A stretch of 64,000 nucleotides of DNA from Thalassobacillus devorans (lineage in GTDB: Bacteria; Bacillota; Bacilli; Bacillales; Halobacillaceae). Position 1 is the stretch's first letter. Each line of letters opens with the position of its first letter. The translations under genes were made by a program, and so were the position numbers. A model generated the notes under the pieces. The model did not search any database. It was not told where the DNA came from and saw only the letters and a program-made list of their open reading frames with translations. Shown here in pieces: positions 19,370 through 27,063 of the stretch. The stretch lies in the NCBI RefSeq assembly GCF_011761345.1, contig NZ_JAASRY010000007.1, positions 62,001 to 126,000 of the forward strand, written 5' to 3'.

Positions 19370-20404
19370 TTAGATAGTTACGACTGATTCATCATCTATC
19401 AATTCAGAAACTACGGCTAATATTTTTTCAGGTGTTGGCAAATACAAGTCTTCTAAAGCTGGCGAGAACGGTACCGGGCTGTGCGGTGCAGTAACCATCT
19501 TGATCGGTGCATCGAGGTAATCAAACCCTTTATCTGCTACCAGTGCTGAAATATCGGTTGCTGCATTGCAGCGTGGGTTGGCTTCATCGACGATGACCAG
19601 CCGGCTTGTCTTCTGAACGGATTTCAATATTGTATTCTCATCCAATGGAGATAGACTTCTAGGATCAACAACTTCGGCTTCGATTCCTTTTTGGGCAAGC
19701 TGTTCAGCCGCAGCAAGCGCTGTGTTCACTTGCTTTCCGATTGCCACAATCGTTAAGTCATCTCCCGCCCGCTTGATGTCCGCCTTTCCGATCGGGATAG
19801 TATAATGTCCTTCTGGTACTTCTCCTTTTACATTGTAAAGTGTTTTATCTTCAAAAAAGACCACCATATCGTCATCCTCAATAGCAGAAATCAGCAGTCC
19901 TTTTGCATCAGCCGGGGTGGAAGGCACTACAACCTTGACACCTGGAATGGCGGTAAACATGCCATAAAGGGTCTGGGAGTGCTGGGCTGCTGCACGGAAT
20001 CCTGCCCCGTGCATTGTCCGGATTACTAGTGGAATTTTTGCATGGCCGCCAAACATGTATCTTAATTTCGCACCCTGGTTCATCACTTCATCCAGACAGC
20101 TGCCGATGAAATCATTAAACATTAATTCAGCAATTGGTCGCATACCAGTGGCAGCAGCACTTACAGCTGCTCCAACATAGCCTGCTTCAGCAATTGGCGT
20201 ATCAAGAATCCGATCCCGTCCAAATTCCTGGACTAAGCCTTTAGTGACCCCCATTACTCCGCCCCAGGCATCTTCATCTCCGAGATGATCGAGGTCCGCT
20301 CCACCGGCTACATCTTCTCCCAGCAAAATAACATTTTCATCATTTCTCATCGTTTCCTTTATCGCTTCATTAATCGCATCAGCAAATGAAATTTGTCTAG
20401 CCAT
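19370..20404 (-). CDS. acoB: Acetoin dehydrogenase E1 beta subunit
   Basis: A 344-residue transketolase-like beta subunit of the thiamin diphosphate-dependent E1 enzyme. It begins ISFADAINEAIKETMRNDENVILLGEDV, includes the TPIAEAGYVGAAVSAAATGMRPIAEL segment around the TPP-proximal glutamate, and ends in the transketolase C-terminal domain. Length agrees with B. subtilis AcoB (about 342). The 3-base gap from acoA and 38-base gap to acoC indicate one transcript. Confidence 0.93.
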   Translation of the reverse strand: MARQISFADAINEAIKETMRNDENVILLGEDVAGGADLDHLGDEDAWGGVMGVTKGLVQEFGRDRILDTPIAEAGYVGAAVSAAATGMRPIAELMFNDFIGSCLDEVMNQGAKLRYMFGGHAKIPLVIRTMHGAGFRAAAQHSQTLYGMFTAIPGVKVVVPSTPADAKGLLISAIEDDDMVVFFEDKTLYNVKGEVPEGHYTIPIGKADIKRAGDDLTIVAIGKQVNTALAAAEQLAQKGIEAEVVDPRSLSPLDENTILKSVQKTSRLVIVDEANPRCNAATDISALVADKGFDYLDAPIKMVTAPHSPVPFSPALEDLYLPTPEKILAVVSELIDDESVVTI

Positions 20405-20407
20405 GGT

Positions 20408-21418
20408 TTATTCCTCCCCGCCTGGTTTATAGTTCACGTACACATCCGTGGTCAGCTGATCGGCTTCCGGCATTGGACTTTTTTCCGCAAACTCCACTGC
20501 ATCTGCGACGGCCTCCCGGACATTTTCATCAATGGAGTGGAGATCATCCTCTGATGCATGATTATTCGATAATAGATATTCCCGAAAACGAATAATTGCA
20601 TCTAATTCATTAAGGTGCTGCTCTCGTTCCTCTGAGGTTTTATAGGTCTGCGCATCGCCTTCAAAATGTCCATAGTTTCGATAGGTGACACACTCGATCA
20701 GACTAGGCCCTTCTCCATTACGTGCGCGTTCTACTGCTCGCTGTGCCGCTTCATATACGGCCATCGTATCTTTTCCGTCCACCGTTTCTCCCGGAATATT
20801 ATATCCGGCTGCCCGATCAGCAATTGATTTACAGCTGGAGGCATATTCAAAAGGTGTCGATTCTCCATATCCATTGTTTTCCGCTACAAAAATGACAGGA
20901 AGGTTCCAGATTGCTGCCTGGTTGATTCCTTCATGGAAAGTTCCGTGGTTGTTGGCACCATCACCAAAGAAGCAAACCGCAACCCCACCGGTTTTTCTCA
21001 ACTTTGCTGATAACCCTGCGCCAGTCGCCAGCGGGAAACCACCGCCTACAATTCCATTTGCTCCAAGCATTCCTTTACTGACATCGGCAATGTGCATGGA
21101 GCCGCCCTTTCCTTTACATAAGCCCGTGGCTTTTCCATAGATTTCTGCCATCATGCCTTTCAAGTCGCACCCTTTAGCAATACAATGTCCATGTCCACGG
21201 TGTGTACTCGTAATGTAGTCCTTGTCATCTAAATGGGAACAAACGCCGACCGCAACCGCCTCTTCCCCAGCATATAGATGCACGAATCCGGGTATGGTTC
21301 CTGTACTGAATGTTTCATGGACCTGATCTTCAAACCGACGAATCTCTACCATCTTCTGATACATCCATTTGGCTTTTTCAGCTGTCAGTGCTTCTTGCTG
21401 GACTTCCGACACTCTCAT
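20408..21418 (-). CDS. acoA: Acetoin dehydrogenase E1 alpha subunit (TPP-dependent)
   Basis: The 336-residue alpha subunit that binds thiamin diphosphate and cleaves acetoin (or a related 2-oxo compound) to acetaldehyde and an acetyl unit. The TPP motif GDG...N is at GDGANNHGTFHEGIN, followed by VIFVAENNGYGESTP. Length matches B. subtilis AcoA (about 333). AAGGAGGGCG precedes ATG 21418. First gene of the operon, driven by a -24/-12 promoter about 70 bases upstream. Acetoin as substrate rests on the adjacent acoR and the matching subunit sizes; branched-chain or pyruvate complexes are less likely. Confidence 0.92.
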   Translation of the reverse strand: MRVSEVQQEALTAEKAKWMYQKMVEIRRFEDQVHETFSTGTIPGFVHLYAGEEAVAVGVCSHLDDKDYITSTHRGHGHCIAKGCDLKGMMAEIYGKATGLCKGKGGSMHIADVSKGMLGANGIVGGGFPLATGAGLSAKLRKTGGVAVCFFGDGANNHGTFHEGINQAAIWNLPVIFVAENNGYGESTPFEYASSCKSIADRAAGYNIPGETVDGKDTMAVYEAAQRAVERARNGEGPSLIECVTYRNYGHFEGDAQTYKTSEEREQHLNELDAIIRFREYLLSNNHASEDDLHSIDENVREAVADAVEFAEKSPMPEADQLTTDVYVNYKPGGEE

Positions 21419-21489
21419 ACACGTCGCCCTCCTTGATTTTTGTAACGCTCTAACGGAATTTGCCTATGGAGCGTTCTACTTTTAACTGT

Positions 21490-21505
21490 TGCAAGTTTCA
21501 TGCCA
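21490..21505 (-). promoter_or_regulatory. Sigma-54 (SigL) promoter of acoABCL
   Basis: On the minus strand TGGCATGAAACTTGCA fits the -24/-12 consensus TGGCAC-N5-TTGCA at all but one base, with the GG and GC pairs 10 bases apart as required. The predicted start is near 21479, giving a leader of about 60 bases before acoA. Confidence 0.88.
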
Positions 21506-21509
21506 AAAA

Positions 21510-21523
21510 AGAAAACGCTTACA
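21510..21523 (+). promoter_or_regulatory. cre-like (CcpA) site upstream of acoA
   Basis: AGAAAACGCTTACA matches the cre consensus TGNAARCGNWWWCA except for the first base. It lies between the activator boxes and the sigma-54 promoter and shares bases with the acoR terminator stem. Carbon catabolite repression of acetoin use is known in B. subtilis; that this site acts is inference. Confidence 0.55.
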
Positions 21524-21536
21524 TAATAAGCGTTTT
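21512..21536 (-). terminator. Terminator of acoR
   Basis: A perfect 10-base stem (AAAACGCTTA at 21512-21521 and its complement at 21527-21536) is followed on the minus strand by TTTTCTTTTTT. It separates acoR from acoA, which has its own promoter. Confidence 0.8.
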
Positions 21537-21587
21537 TAAACATTTACCTATTAAATTTCGACGGGAAAACGGGACAAAGTGGGAAAC

Positions 21588-21614
21588 TGTCTCATTCTGT
21601 CTCAAAATGTTCCA
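21588..21614. promoter_or_regulatory. Three phased TGTCTCA boxes, likely AcoR upstream activating sequence
   Basis: TGTCTCA at 21588, TGTCTCA at 21598 and TGTTCCA at 21608 repeat with an exact 10-base period. They start right after the acoR stop codon and lie about 85-110 bases upstream of the -24 box, the usual range for sigma-54 activator sites. Confidence 0.65.
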
Positions 21615-23435
21615 TTACCCCAATTCGTATTTCTTCAATTTCCGATAAAAAGTGCTGCGGGGAATACCAAGCTGCCGGGCAGCGGCCGAAGCTTTTCCTC
21701 CATGCTGTTTCAATGCTTTTTCAATATACTCTTTTTCCATCTGCTCACGTGTGGATAAATCACCAGAAAAACTTACATCTCTTTCATGTGGAGTTATTTG
21801 CCGAATATAGGCTTCAACGTCTGAAGGTTCTGGTGATTGCTCACCATATTCTGTATAAATCCCTTCCAATACATTAAAAAGCTCCCGGATATTCCCTGGC
21901 CAATGGTAGCTTTGCAAAGCACGAATAGCTTCTATTCTCCAGGTGAATTGCCAATTTCTTTTCTGAAAATAATAATCTACTAACTCTGGAATGTCCGACA
22001 GCCTGTTTTTAAGCGGCGGCATATGAAGAGGATAGACATAGATTCGATAATAAAGATCTTCCCTGAATTGCCCCTTCTTAACTAGACCTCCAAGTGACTT
22101 ATTGGTTGCTGTAATGAGACGAAATGAGACAGGTATTGGCTTTTTCCCGCCAATAGGCACTACCTTTTTTTCTTGCAGCGTTCGAAGCAGAGCTACCTGA
22201 GTCTTTACCGAGATGTCACCAATTTCATCTAAAAATAAGGTTCCGCCATTGGCCTGGACTATTTTTCCCTCATAACCATTCCTTTGAGCGCCTGTGAATG
22301 CTCCTCCTGTATAACCAAACAATTCGCTTTCCAACAGGTTTTCTGGTATGGCCCCACAATTGACTGCCACAAACGGCCTATCTGGTTTACTGCAAACATG
22401 AAGTGATTTAGCCATTACTTCTTTTCCTGTCCCTGTATCCCCAGTAATATGGATAGTGACATCTTTTTCAGCAGCCTTTTTCGCACGCTCCAATACCTTT
22501 TGAAAAGTACTGCTCTTCCCGGCTACACCCTGAAATTGGAACGAAGAGTTCCAGCCTTGGAATGCAGGTGATTTTTTTTGATTTGTTAAAGTGATTTGAT
22601 GCCCGATGATTTCACTTGAATCTTTTCCATATACAGGAGACTTATTGTGGTTTGTCGGTAATTCAGAAATGGCAGCAGGAATATTTGTAATAGCAGAGGA
22701 GGCGTAAACCAGCTGGTGGTTACGATTATAAAGTATGAAGGAACGGTCACTGCCTCTTTCTTCTTTCAACCCTAAATTGATTAACTCAAGCTCTTCCTCC
22801 TTCATCCTATGCTGCCACATGCTTTCAATCGCATATGCAGCAGCAACAACTGTGGCAAGCACATGTTGATAGTAATCGGGGATAAAAGGACTTGAGATGT
22901 CCAATGCACCAATCACATCGCCATTTTCATCTTTAATCGGCGCAGCGGAACATCCCCATGTTTGCGATGCTACTGAAAAATGTTCCATACCATTGATGGC
23001 GATTGGTTCTCCAATTGCCAACGCTGTTCCTATTGCATTCGTTCCTACTTGTTCTTCCGTCCATTTCACACCCTCTGTAAAATTTATCTGACTTGCCGTG
23101 GCTTTCACTAGTTCCTCGCCTGCCATCCTCAATACATAGCCCTCACGATCGACAAGGAGCAAAATCACATTAGAATCATGGTACATAGTTGCAAGCTTTT
23201 TAATAAACGGTTCTGCCAATTCTATTAACCAGCTATTTTCTCTTCTCCGCTTCTGTAACGCATCATATGACAACATTTGGGTGCCTTTCCCATTGTAAGG
23301 ATCGACCCCAAGTCGTCTGCAATGGTTCCATGATGCTCGAATCCGCTCGTTAATACGTGAATTATCCAATACGCCTTCCTGAACAAAACGTCTCCAATCT
23401 CCTTTTGTGATTTGTTCCACCACGGGATACTTCAC
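21615..23435 (-). CDS. acoR: Sigma-54-dependent activator AcoR
   Basis: A 606-residue enhancer-binding protein, the size of B. subtilis AcoR (605). Order: an N-terminal GAF sensor region (TNAIGTALAIGEPIAINGME, then CSAAPIKDENGDVIGALDIS), an AAA+ domain with Walker A GDTGTGKE, the sigma-54 contact loop GAFTGA and Walker B GGTLFLDEIGD, and a C-terminal Fis-type helix-turn-helix (GKASAAARQLGIPRSTFYRKL). It would sense acetoin and open the acoA promoter. GTG 23435 is the longest start; AGAGGTGA overlaps it, so GTG 23423 (VVEQITKGDW) is a good alternative. Unlike B. subtilis, acoR lies upstream of acoA. Confidence 0.93.
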   Translation of the reverse strand: MKYPVVEQITKGDWRRFVQEGVLDNSRINERIRASWNHCRRLGVDPYNGKGTQMLSYDALQKRRRENSWLIELAEPFIKKLATMYHDSNVILLLVDREGYVLRMAGEELVKATASQINFTEGVKWTEEQVGTNAIGTALAIGEPIAINGMEHFSVASQTWGCSAAPIKDENGDVIGALDISSPFIPDYYQHVLATVVAAAYAIESMWQHRMKEEELELINLGLKEERGSDRSFILYNRNHQLVYASSAITNIPAAISELPTNHNKSPVYGKDSSEIIGHQITLTNQKKSPAFQGWNSSFQFQGVAGKSSTFQKVLERAKKAAEKDVTIHITGDTGTGKEVMAKSLHVCSKPDRPFVAVNCGAIPENLLESELFGYTGGAFTGAQRNGYEGKIVQANGGTLFLDEIGDISVKTQVALLRTLQEKKVVPIGGKKPIPVSFRLITATNKSLGGLVKKGQFREDLYYRIYVYPLHMPPLKNRLSDIPELVDYYFQKRNWQFTWRIEAIRALQSYHWPGNIRELFNVLEGIYTEYGEQSPEPSDVEAYIRQITPHERDVSFSGDLSTREQMEKEYIEKALKQHGGKASAAARQLGIPRSTFYRKLKKYELG

Positions 23436-23728
23436 CTCTTTGAATGGTATTAAAACTAGTCAACAAGAGAGCATTCTACTTCTAATATTCGATTAAAATT
23501 CCTCTGTTTCCTCCTTGTAACTGCTTATATTCTGAAAATTCCTACAAAATTCTCAAACTATTAAAATACTGTGCATAAAGGGTTTAGCAACTTGAAGGTG
23601 AGTTTATTTCCCGATTTTTGTAAAAAAAGATCGATAAATGTAAAACGAATATAAAAGGGATTTTTTGTCGGTTTGTCGAAATTAAGCAGTATGCATAAAA
23701 ACTTAAGACATTATGAAAGGGTGTAAGT
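23436..23728. other. Divergent intergenic region acoR / unknown gene
   Basis: AT-rich, no credible small gene. It must hold the promoters of both flanking genes. A GTTTAG at about 23581 lacks a convincing SigB -10 box at the right distance. No firm site found. Confidence 0.4.
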
Positions 23729-24217
23729 ATGTTGAAGAATAGTCTTTTCAAATGGCTGCCCTATAAAGACCAGGATACAAGTGAAAAAAGATTAGTAGAA
23801 GTGATGAAACGTCTAAAGATCGGTGACTACCATTTTAATTGGGATCGCAGCAGTTGTTATATAGAATTCGATTATAAAGATCATTCTTACCGTCTGGAAC
23901 ATTCTGTCGAGAAGGCAAAACGGAAAGGGATTTTGCTGAAGAATGGCCTCGATTGCTTAGCAGCATTAACCCAGACACTAGAGGACCTTTGCGTCATTAT
24001 CGACCGGGGCACTTACCAATTCGAAACATGGATAGCAGGGATGCAGGACCATTCAAAAGAGGAAGCTCCAAGGGTTGATAAAACGCATCAAAATGAAACA
24101 TATGCAGAGTCCCCCGGCAAGGAGGAGTTTAACAAGGAATTCATTCCTTTTCGCAATGACTCAACCATCAGAGATTTTGAACGAAAGCAGGTTGTCCAGG
24201 GAGGAAAGCGTAAATAA
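23729..24217 (+). CDS. Hypothetical protein
   Basis: I do not recognise this 162-residue soluble protein. The first ~105 residues look like a compact alpha/beta domain, rich in aromatic residues (YHFNWDRSSCYIEFDYKDHSYRLEH, split here across residues 34-58). The last 55 residues are polar, charged and probably disordered, ending in Arg/Lys. AAAGGGTG before ATG 23729 and a strong terminator after it support a real single-gene unit. No transmembrane or signal segment. Confidence 0.7.
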   Translation: MLKNSLFKWLPYKDQDTSEKRLVEVMKRLKIGDYHFNWDRSSCYIEFDYKDHSYRLEHSVEKAKRKGILLKNGLDCLAALTQTLEDLCVIIDRGTYQFETWIAGMQDHSKEEAPRVDKTHQNETYAESPGKEEFNKEFIPFRNDSTIRDFERKQVVQGGKRK

Positions 24218-24290
24218 TAAGGGAAAGTTATGTAATTTTAATATCAAATCGATTACATTAACTATACCCACGTGCTGCTTTCTTAAGCAA

Positions 24291-24320
24291 AAAACCAACC
24301 AGTGAAATCTGGTTGGTTTT
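24291..24320. terminator. Terminator after the 23729 gene
   Basis: A 12-base stem AAAACCAACCAG with its perfect complement, a 6-base loop and a T-run on the plus strand; it could also work in reverse. Confidence 0.85.
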
Positions 24321-24347
24321 TTAGGCGGAAAATAAATAGTAATAGAA

Positions 24348-24373
24348 AAACCCTTGTAATTAAACAAGGGTTT
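24348..24373 (-). terminator. Terminator of tRNA-Ala
   Basis: A perfect 10-base stem (AAACCCTTGT and complement) lies just beyond the tRNA 3' end, followed on the minus strand by TTTTTCTATT. Confidence 0.8.
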
Positions 24374-24378
24374 ATAAG

Positions 24379-24451
24379 TGGAGCATAGCGGGCTCGAACC
24401 GCTGACCTCTTCGCTGCCAGCGAAGCGCTCTCCCAGCTGAGCTAATGCCCC
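24379..24451 (-). tRNA. tRNA-Ala (anticodon GGC)
   Basis: A full cloverleaf of 73 bases is visible: acceptor GGGGCAT pairing with ATGCTCC (one G-U), D-arm with AGCTCAGCTGGGAGAGC, anticodon stem CTTCG/CGAAG with loop CTGGCAG, and T-arm with GGTTCGAGCCC. Anticodon GGC reads GCC/GCU alanine codons. The 3' CCA is not encoded. It stands alone with its own terminator. Confidence 0.96.
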
Positions 24452-24565
24452 GTAATTCAATTATTAACTCGACAATGAGTATTATATAACGAAGTCTCTA
24501 CCTATTTCAAGAGGAAAATTACAACCCCTGCCAATTTTTCAGCAGAGGTTGTGTAAATTAAATGT

Positions 24566-27034
24566 TTACTGATGATAAGCGTTAAAGTAACGGGTCATCG
24601 CTACTGCGAAATCACCACGCGTAATTTCTTCAGTCGGTGAAAAGTATGCCTCGACAGTCGGTTCTAAATCATATGAACCTTGTCTCACTTCAAAGTTTGC
24701 ATTGATGATGTTTAAGTCAAGTGCATACTGTACATACCCTTTCAATGAATCAGCAATTTCATCAGCATCTACTACTTCTATTCTTTCCCCTTTATATTCA
24801 ACCGTTACGTTGTCTGAAAAAGATTGGGCCTCCTCTTGCAAACCTAAACCTTGCACTAAGGAATATGCTAACTCTTCTCGCGTAACTGCATCATCTGGTG
24901 CAAAGCCAGTAGTTTTTGGCATTATTACTCCATCATGCTCGTGTTTTAGATCTAGAAATGCTGCTCCATTTGCAGTTACTGCTTCCACAAATGGGAGGTC
25001 ATCATCATCTACATCTGAAAAGCTTGGTCCATCAGTAGGCAATGACTGGCGAATTTCTGCACCCATCACGAGATATTCCGCAAGATCGCTGCGTACCAGC
25101 TTCTGATCAGGCTTGAATTCTCCATCAGCATAACCGTCAAATAATCGTTCCTTAACACCTATTTGAATCGCCCCAGCCGCCTGATGTCCTGCAATATCAT
25201 CAAGTCCTGTGTAGCCATCTACTTTAGTATAAGCTAACGTTCCTTCTACTTCTTCCGGTAACCCAAGACCATCCGTTGGGTTCAATTCATCTCCCCTCAA
25301 ACCTCTGAGTTCTGCTTTCCAGGTTCCTGATTGAGGGGAATTAACAGTGACGGTCCGGTCTGAATAAAGCGTGAACAATAGGCTGATGCCAGAACTATAT
25401 TCTGTTCCATCCGGGGCAATCAGTACAAGGTTTACCGGATTGCCTGTTTCACCAATAAGTCCTTTGCCATTTACTTGGGCAGTCAACCCGCTCAGTCCTT
25501 CCTCAACTTCGAATTCGTACTGATTATCGGATACATAGGTTAATGGGTTGTAATCAATAGTAAAAGGAGCTCTTTCCGTTGTGCTTTCTACATCACTGTG
25601 GAATGATCTTTCTGCATTGACTGTAGCTCCGTAATTTTTATTGAACAGGATACTGTCAACAGCCGCATAAGCATTCAGATAACCTGCACCGGCTTCCCAT
25701 GTTTCATAACCAGGCATATTCGTAGCCGTCTGCTCAATAGTTTCCTTTACATCATCAGGTGATAGCGTTGGATCTGCTTCCAGCATCAGGGCGACTACAC
25801 CTGCAACATGAGGAGTTGCCATTGACGTACCGCTCATCATTGTATAATAAGGGACATGGGCCGTATCGATTTCTTCTAAATCAGAATCGATGGCCAATGA
25901 ACTGACGGGAGCAAGAACACGAGTTGAAATAATGTCTACCCCCGGAGCAGTAATGGTTGGTTCGTCTTTCCACGTCCATGACTTCCCATCCATTTCGAAA
26001 GTTCCACCGACATCTTTCGTACCACGGGAAGAAAAGTCAGCAAGCTTGCCATCTTTTTCACCGGCACCAACAGAGATTACCCATGGTGCTTTAGCGTAAG
26101 GATTATGTGTATTTTCACCAGGACCTTCATTACCAGCGGCAAATAATACGGTAATGCCTCGATCATATGTCTTCTTACTGGCAATGTTCACTGGATTTTC
26201 CGGGTCAAAGTCACCGGAAGATCCCCAGGAATTTGTGATAATACGTATGTTGTATTCGTTTTGATGTGTAATGGCATAGTCGAATCCACCAATCGTGTCC
26301 AATACAAACAATGCCGCTCCAGATCCATACCCGATAAGGTCAGCTCCCGGGGCCGCGCCTTCATACAAGCCTCCGGACATCGCTCCGGTCCCACCAACAG
26401 TTCCTGCCACATGTGTACCATGACCAGAGTTGGTGTCTGTGTTCGGTACATTCTCGGTATAGCTGACAGGGAGAAGCCCTGGCGAAAGACTGTTCAGATT
26501 GGTTGAACCTGCTACATTCTGAACGAGGTTACGGCCGAGTTCATGGTCTTTATGTGTGCCATCAACACCACTGTCATTGACGACTACTCCGACACTTTTC
26601 CCAGAAACAGGCATGCCGCCATTTTCTGCTGTCATGTCCGAATCTGTCCGTACTTTATCTACTCCAGTAATTTCAGTGGCATCAGCATTAAAGTACTCTA
26701 GTTTTTTGTTCAAATAAATAGACCGTATTTCACTATTTTCTTCCAGGTATTTGATCTGGCTTTTAGTTGCTATCACTCCCATGATTGGCAGTGACTGCAT
26801 GGCAATTCCTGTATCGATGCCTATTGATTCTATCAAGCTCAGCTGGTGATTGGTTATTCCTTCGTCACCATGAAAAGTAACGATAACTTGATAGGGTCCT
26901 TCTTCATTTTGTAAGACTTTTGTCAACTCAGGATCAATCGTCACGCTGTTTTCTGTTGCATGTACCAAACTTCCTCCAGCAAATAAAGAAAACAAAAGTA
27001 TACCTGTACAAATTAAGCTGATCAGTCGTTTCAT
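24566..27034 (-). CDS. S8 subtilisin-like serine protease with S-layer homology domains (second copy)
   Basis: An 822-residue secreted protease. Order: signal peptide (1-26), an inhibitor I9-like propeptide (~46-118), the S8 catalytic domain with Asp154 (NDSGVDGT), His205 (GHGTHVAG), oxyanion Asn302 (AAGNEGPG) and Ser404 (GTSMATPHVAG), a beta-rich linker region (~475-610), and three SLH-type repeats (~625-822) that would anchor it to cell-wall polymer. The protein is strongly acidic, as expected for a salt-adapted exoenzyme. It follows its paralogue by 29 bases and is probably co-transcribed. GAGAGGAG precedes the ATG. Confidence 0.93.
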   Translation of the reverse strand: MKRLISLICTGILLFSLFAGGSLVHATENSVTIDPELTKVLQNEEGPYQVIVTFHGDEGITNHQLSLIESIGIDTGIAMQSLPIMGVIATKSQIKYLEENSEIRSIYLNKKLEYFNADATEITGVDKVRTDSDMTAENGGMPVSGKSVGVVVNDSGVDGTHKDHELGRNLVQNVAGSTNLNSLSPGLLPVSYTENVPNTDTNSGHGTHVAGTVGGTGAMSGGLYEGAAPGADLIGYGSGAALFVLDTIGGFDYAITHQNEYNIRIITNSWGSSGDFDPENPVNIASKKTYDRGITVLFAAGNEGPGENTHNPYAKAPWVISVGAGEKDGKLADFSSRGTKDVGGTFEMDGKSWTWKDEPTITAPGVDIISTRVLAPVSSLAIDSDLEEIDTAHVPYYTMMSGTSMATPHVAGVVALMLEADPTLSPDDVKETIEQTATNMPGYETWEAGAGYLNAYAAVDSILFNKNYGATVNAERSFHSDVESTTERAPFTIDYNPLTYVSDNQYEFEVEEGLSGLTAQVNGKGLIGETGNPVNLVLIAPDGTEYSSGISLLFTLYSDRTVTVNSPQSGTWKAELRGLRGDELNPTDGLGLPEEVEGTLAYTKVDGYTGLDDIAGHQAAGAIQIGVKERLFDGYADGEFKPDQKLVRSDLAEYLVMGAEIRQSLPTDGPSFSDVDDDDLPFVEAVTANGAAFLDLKHEHDGVIMPKTTGFAPDDAVTREELAYSLVQGLGLQEEAQSFSDNVTVEYKGERIEVVDADEIADSLKGYVQYALDLNIINANFEVRQGSYDLEPTVEAYFSPTEEITRGDFAVAMTRYFNAYHQ

Positions 27035-27063
27035 CCAATTGCTCCTCTCTCATAGAGAATATT

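Noticed and set aside
23581-23606. SigB promoter upstream of the 23729 gene
   Set aside because: GTTTAG is present but the hexamer 14 bases on is GTTTAT, a poor -10 box, and the gene is over 120 bases away.
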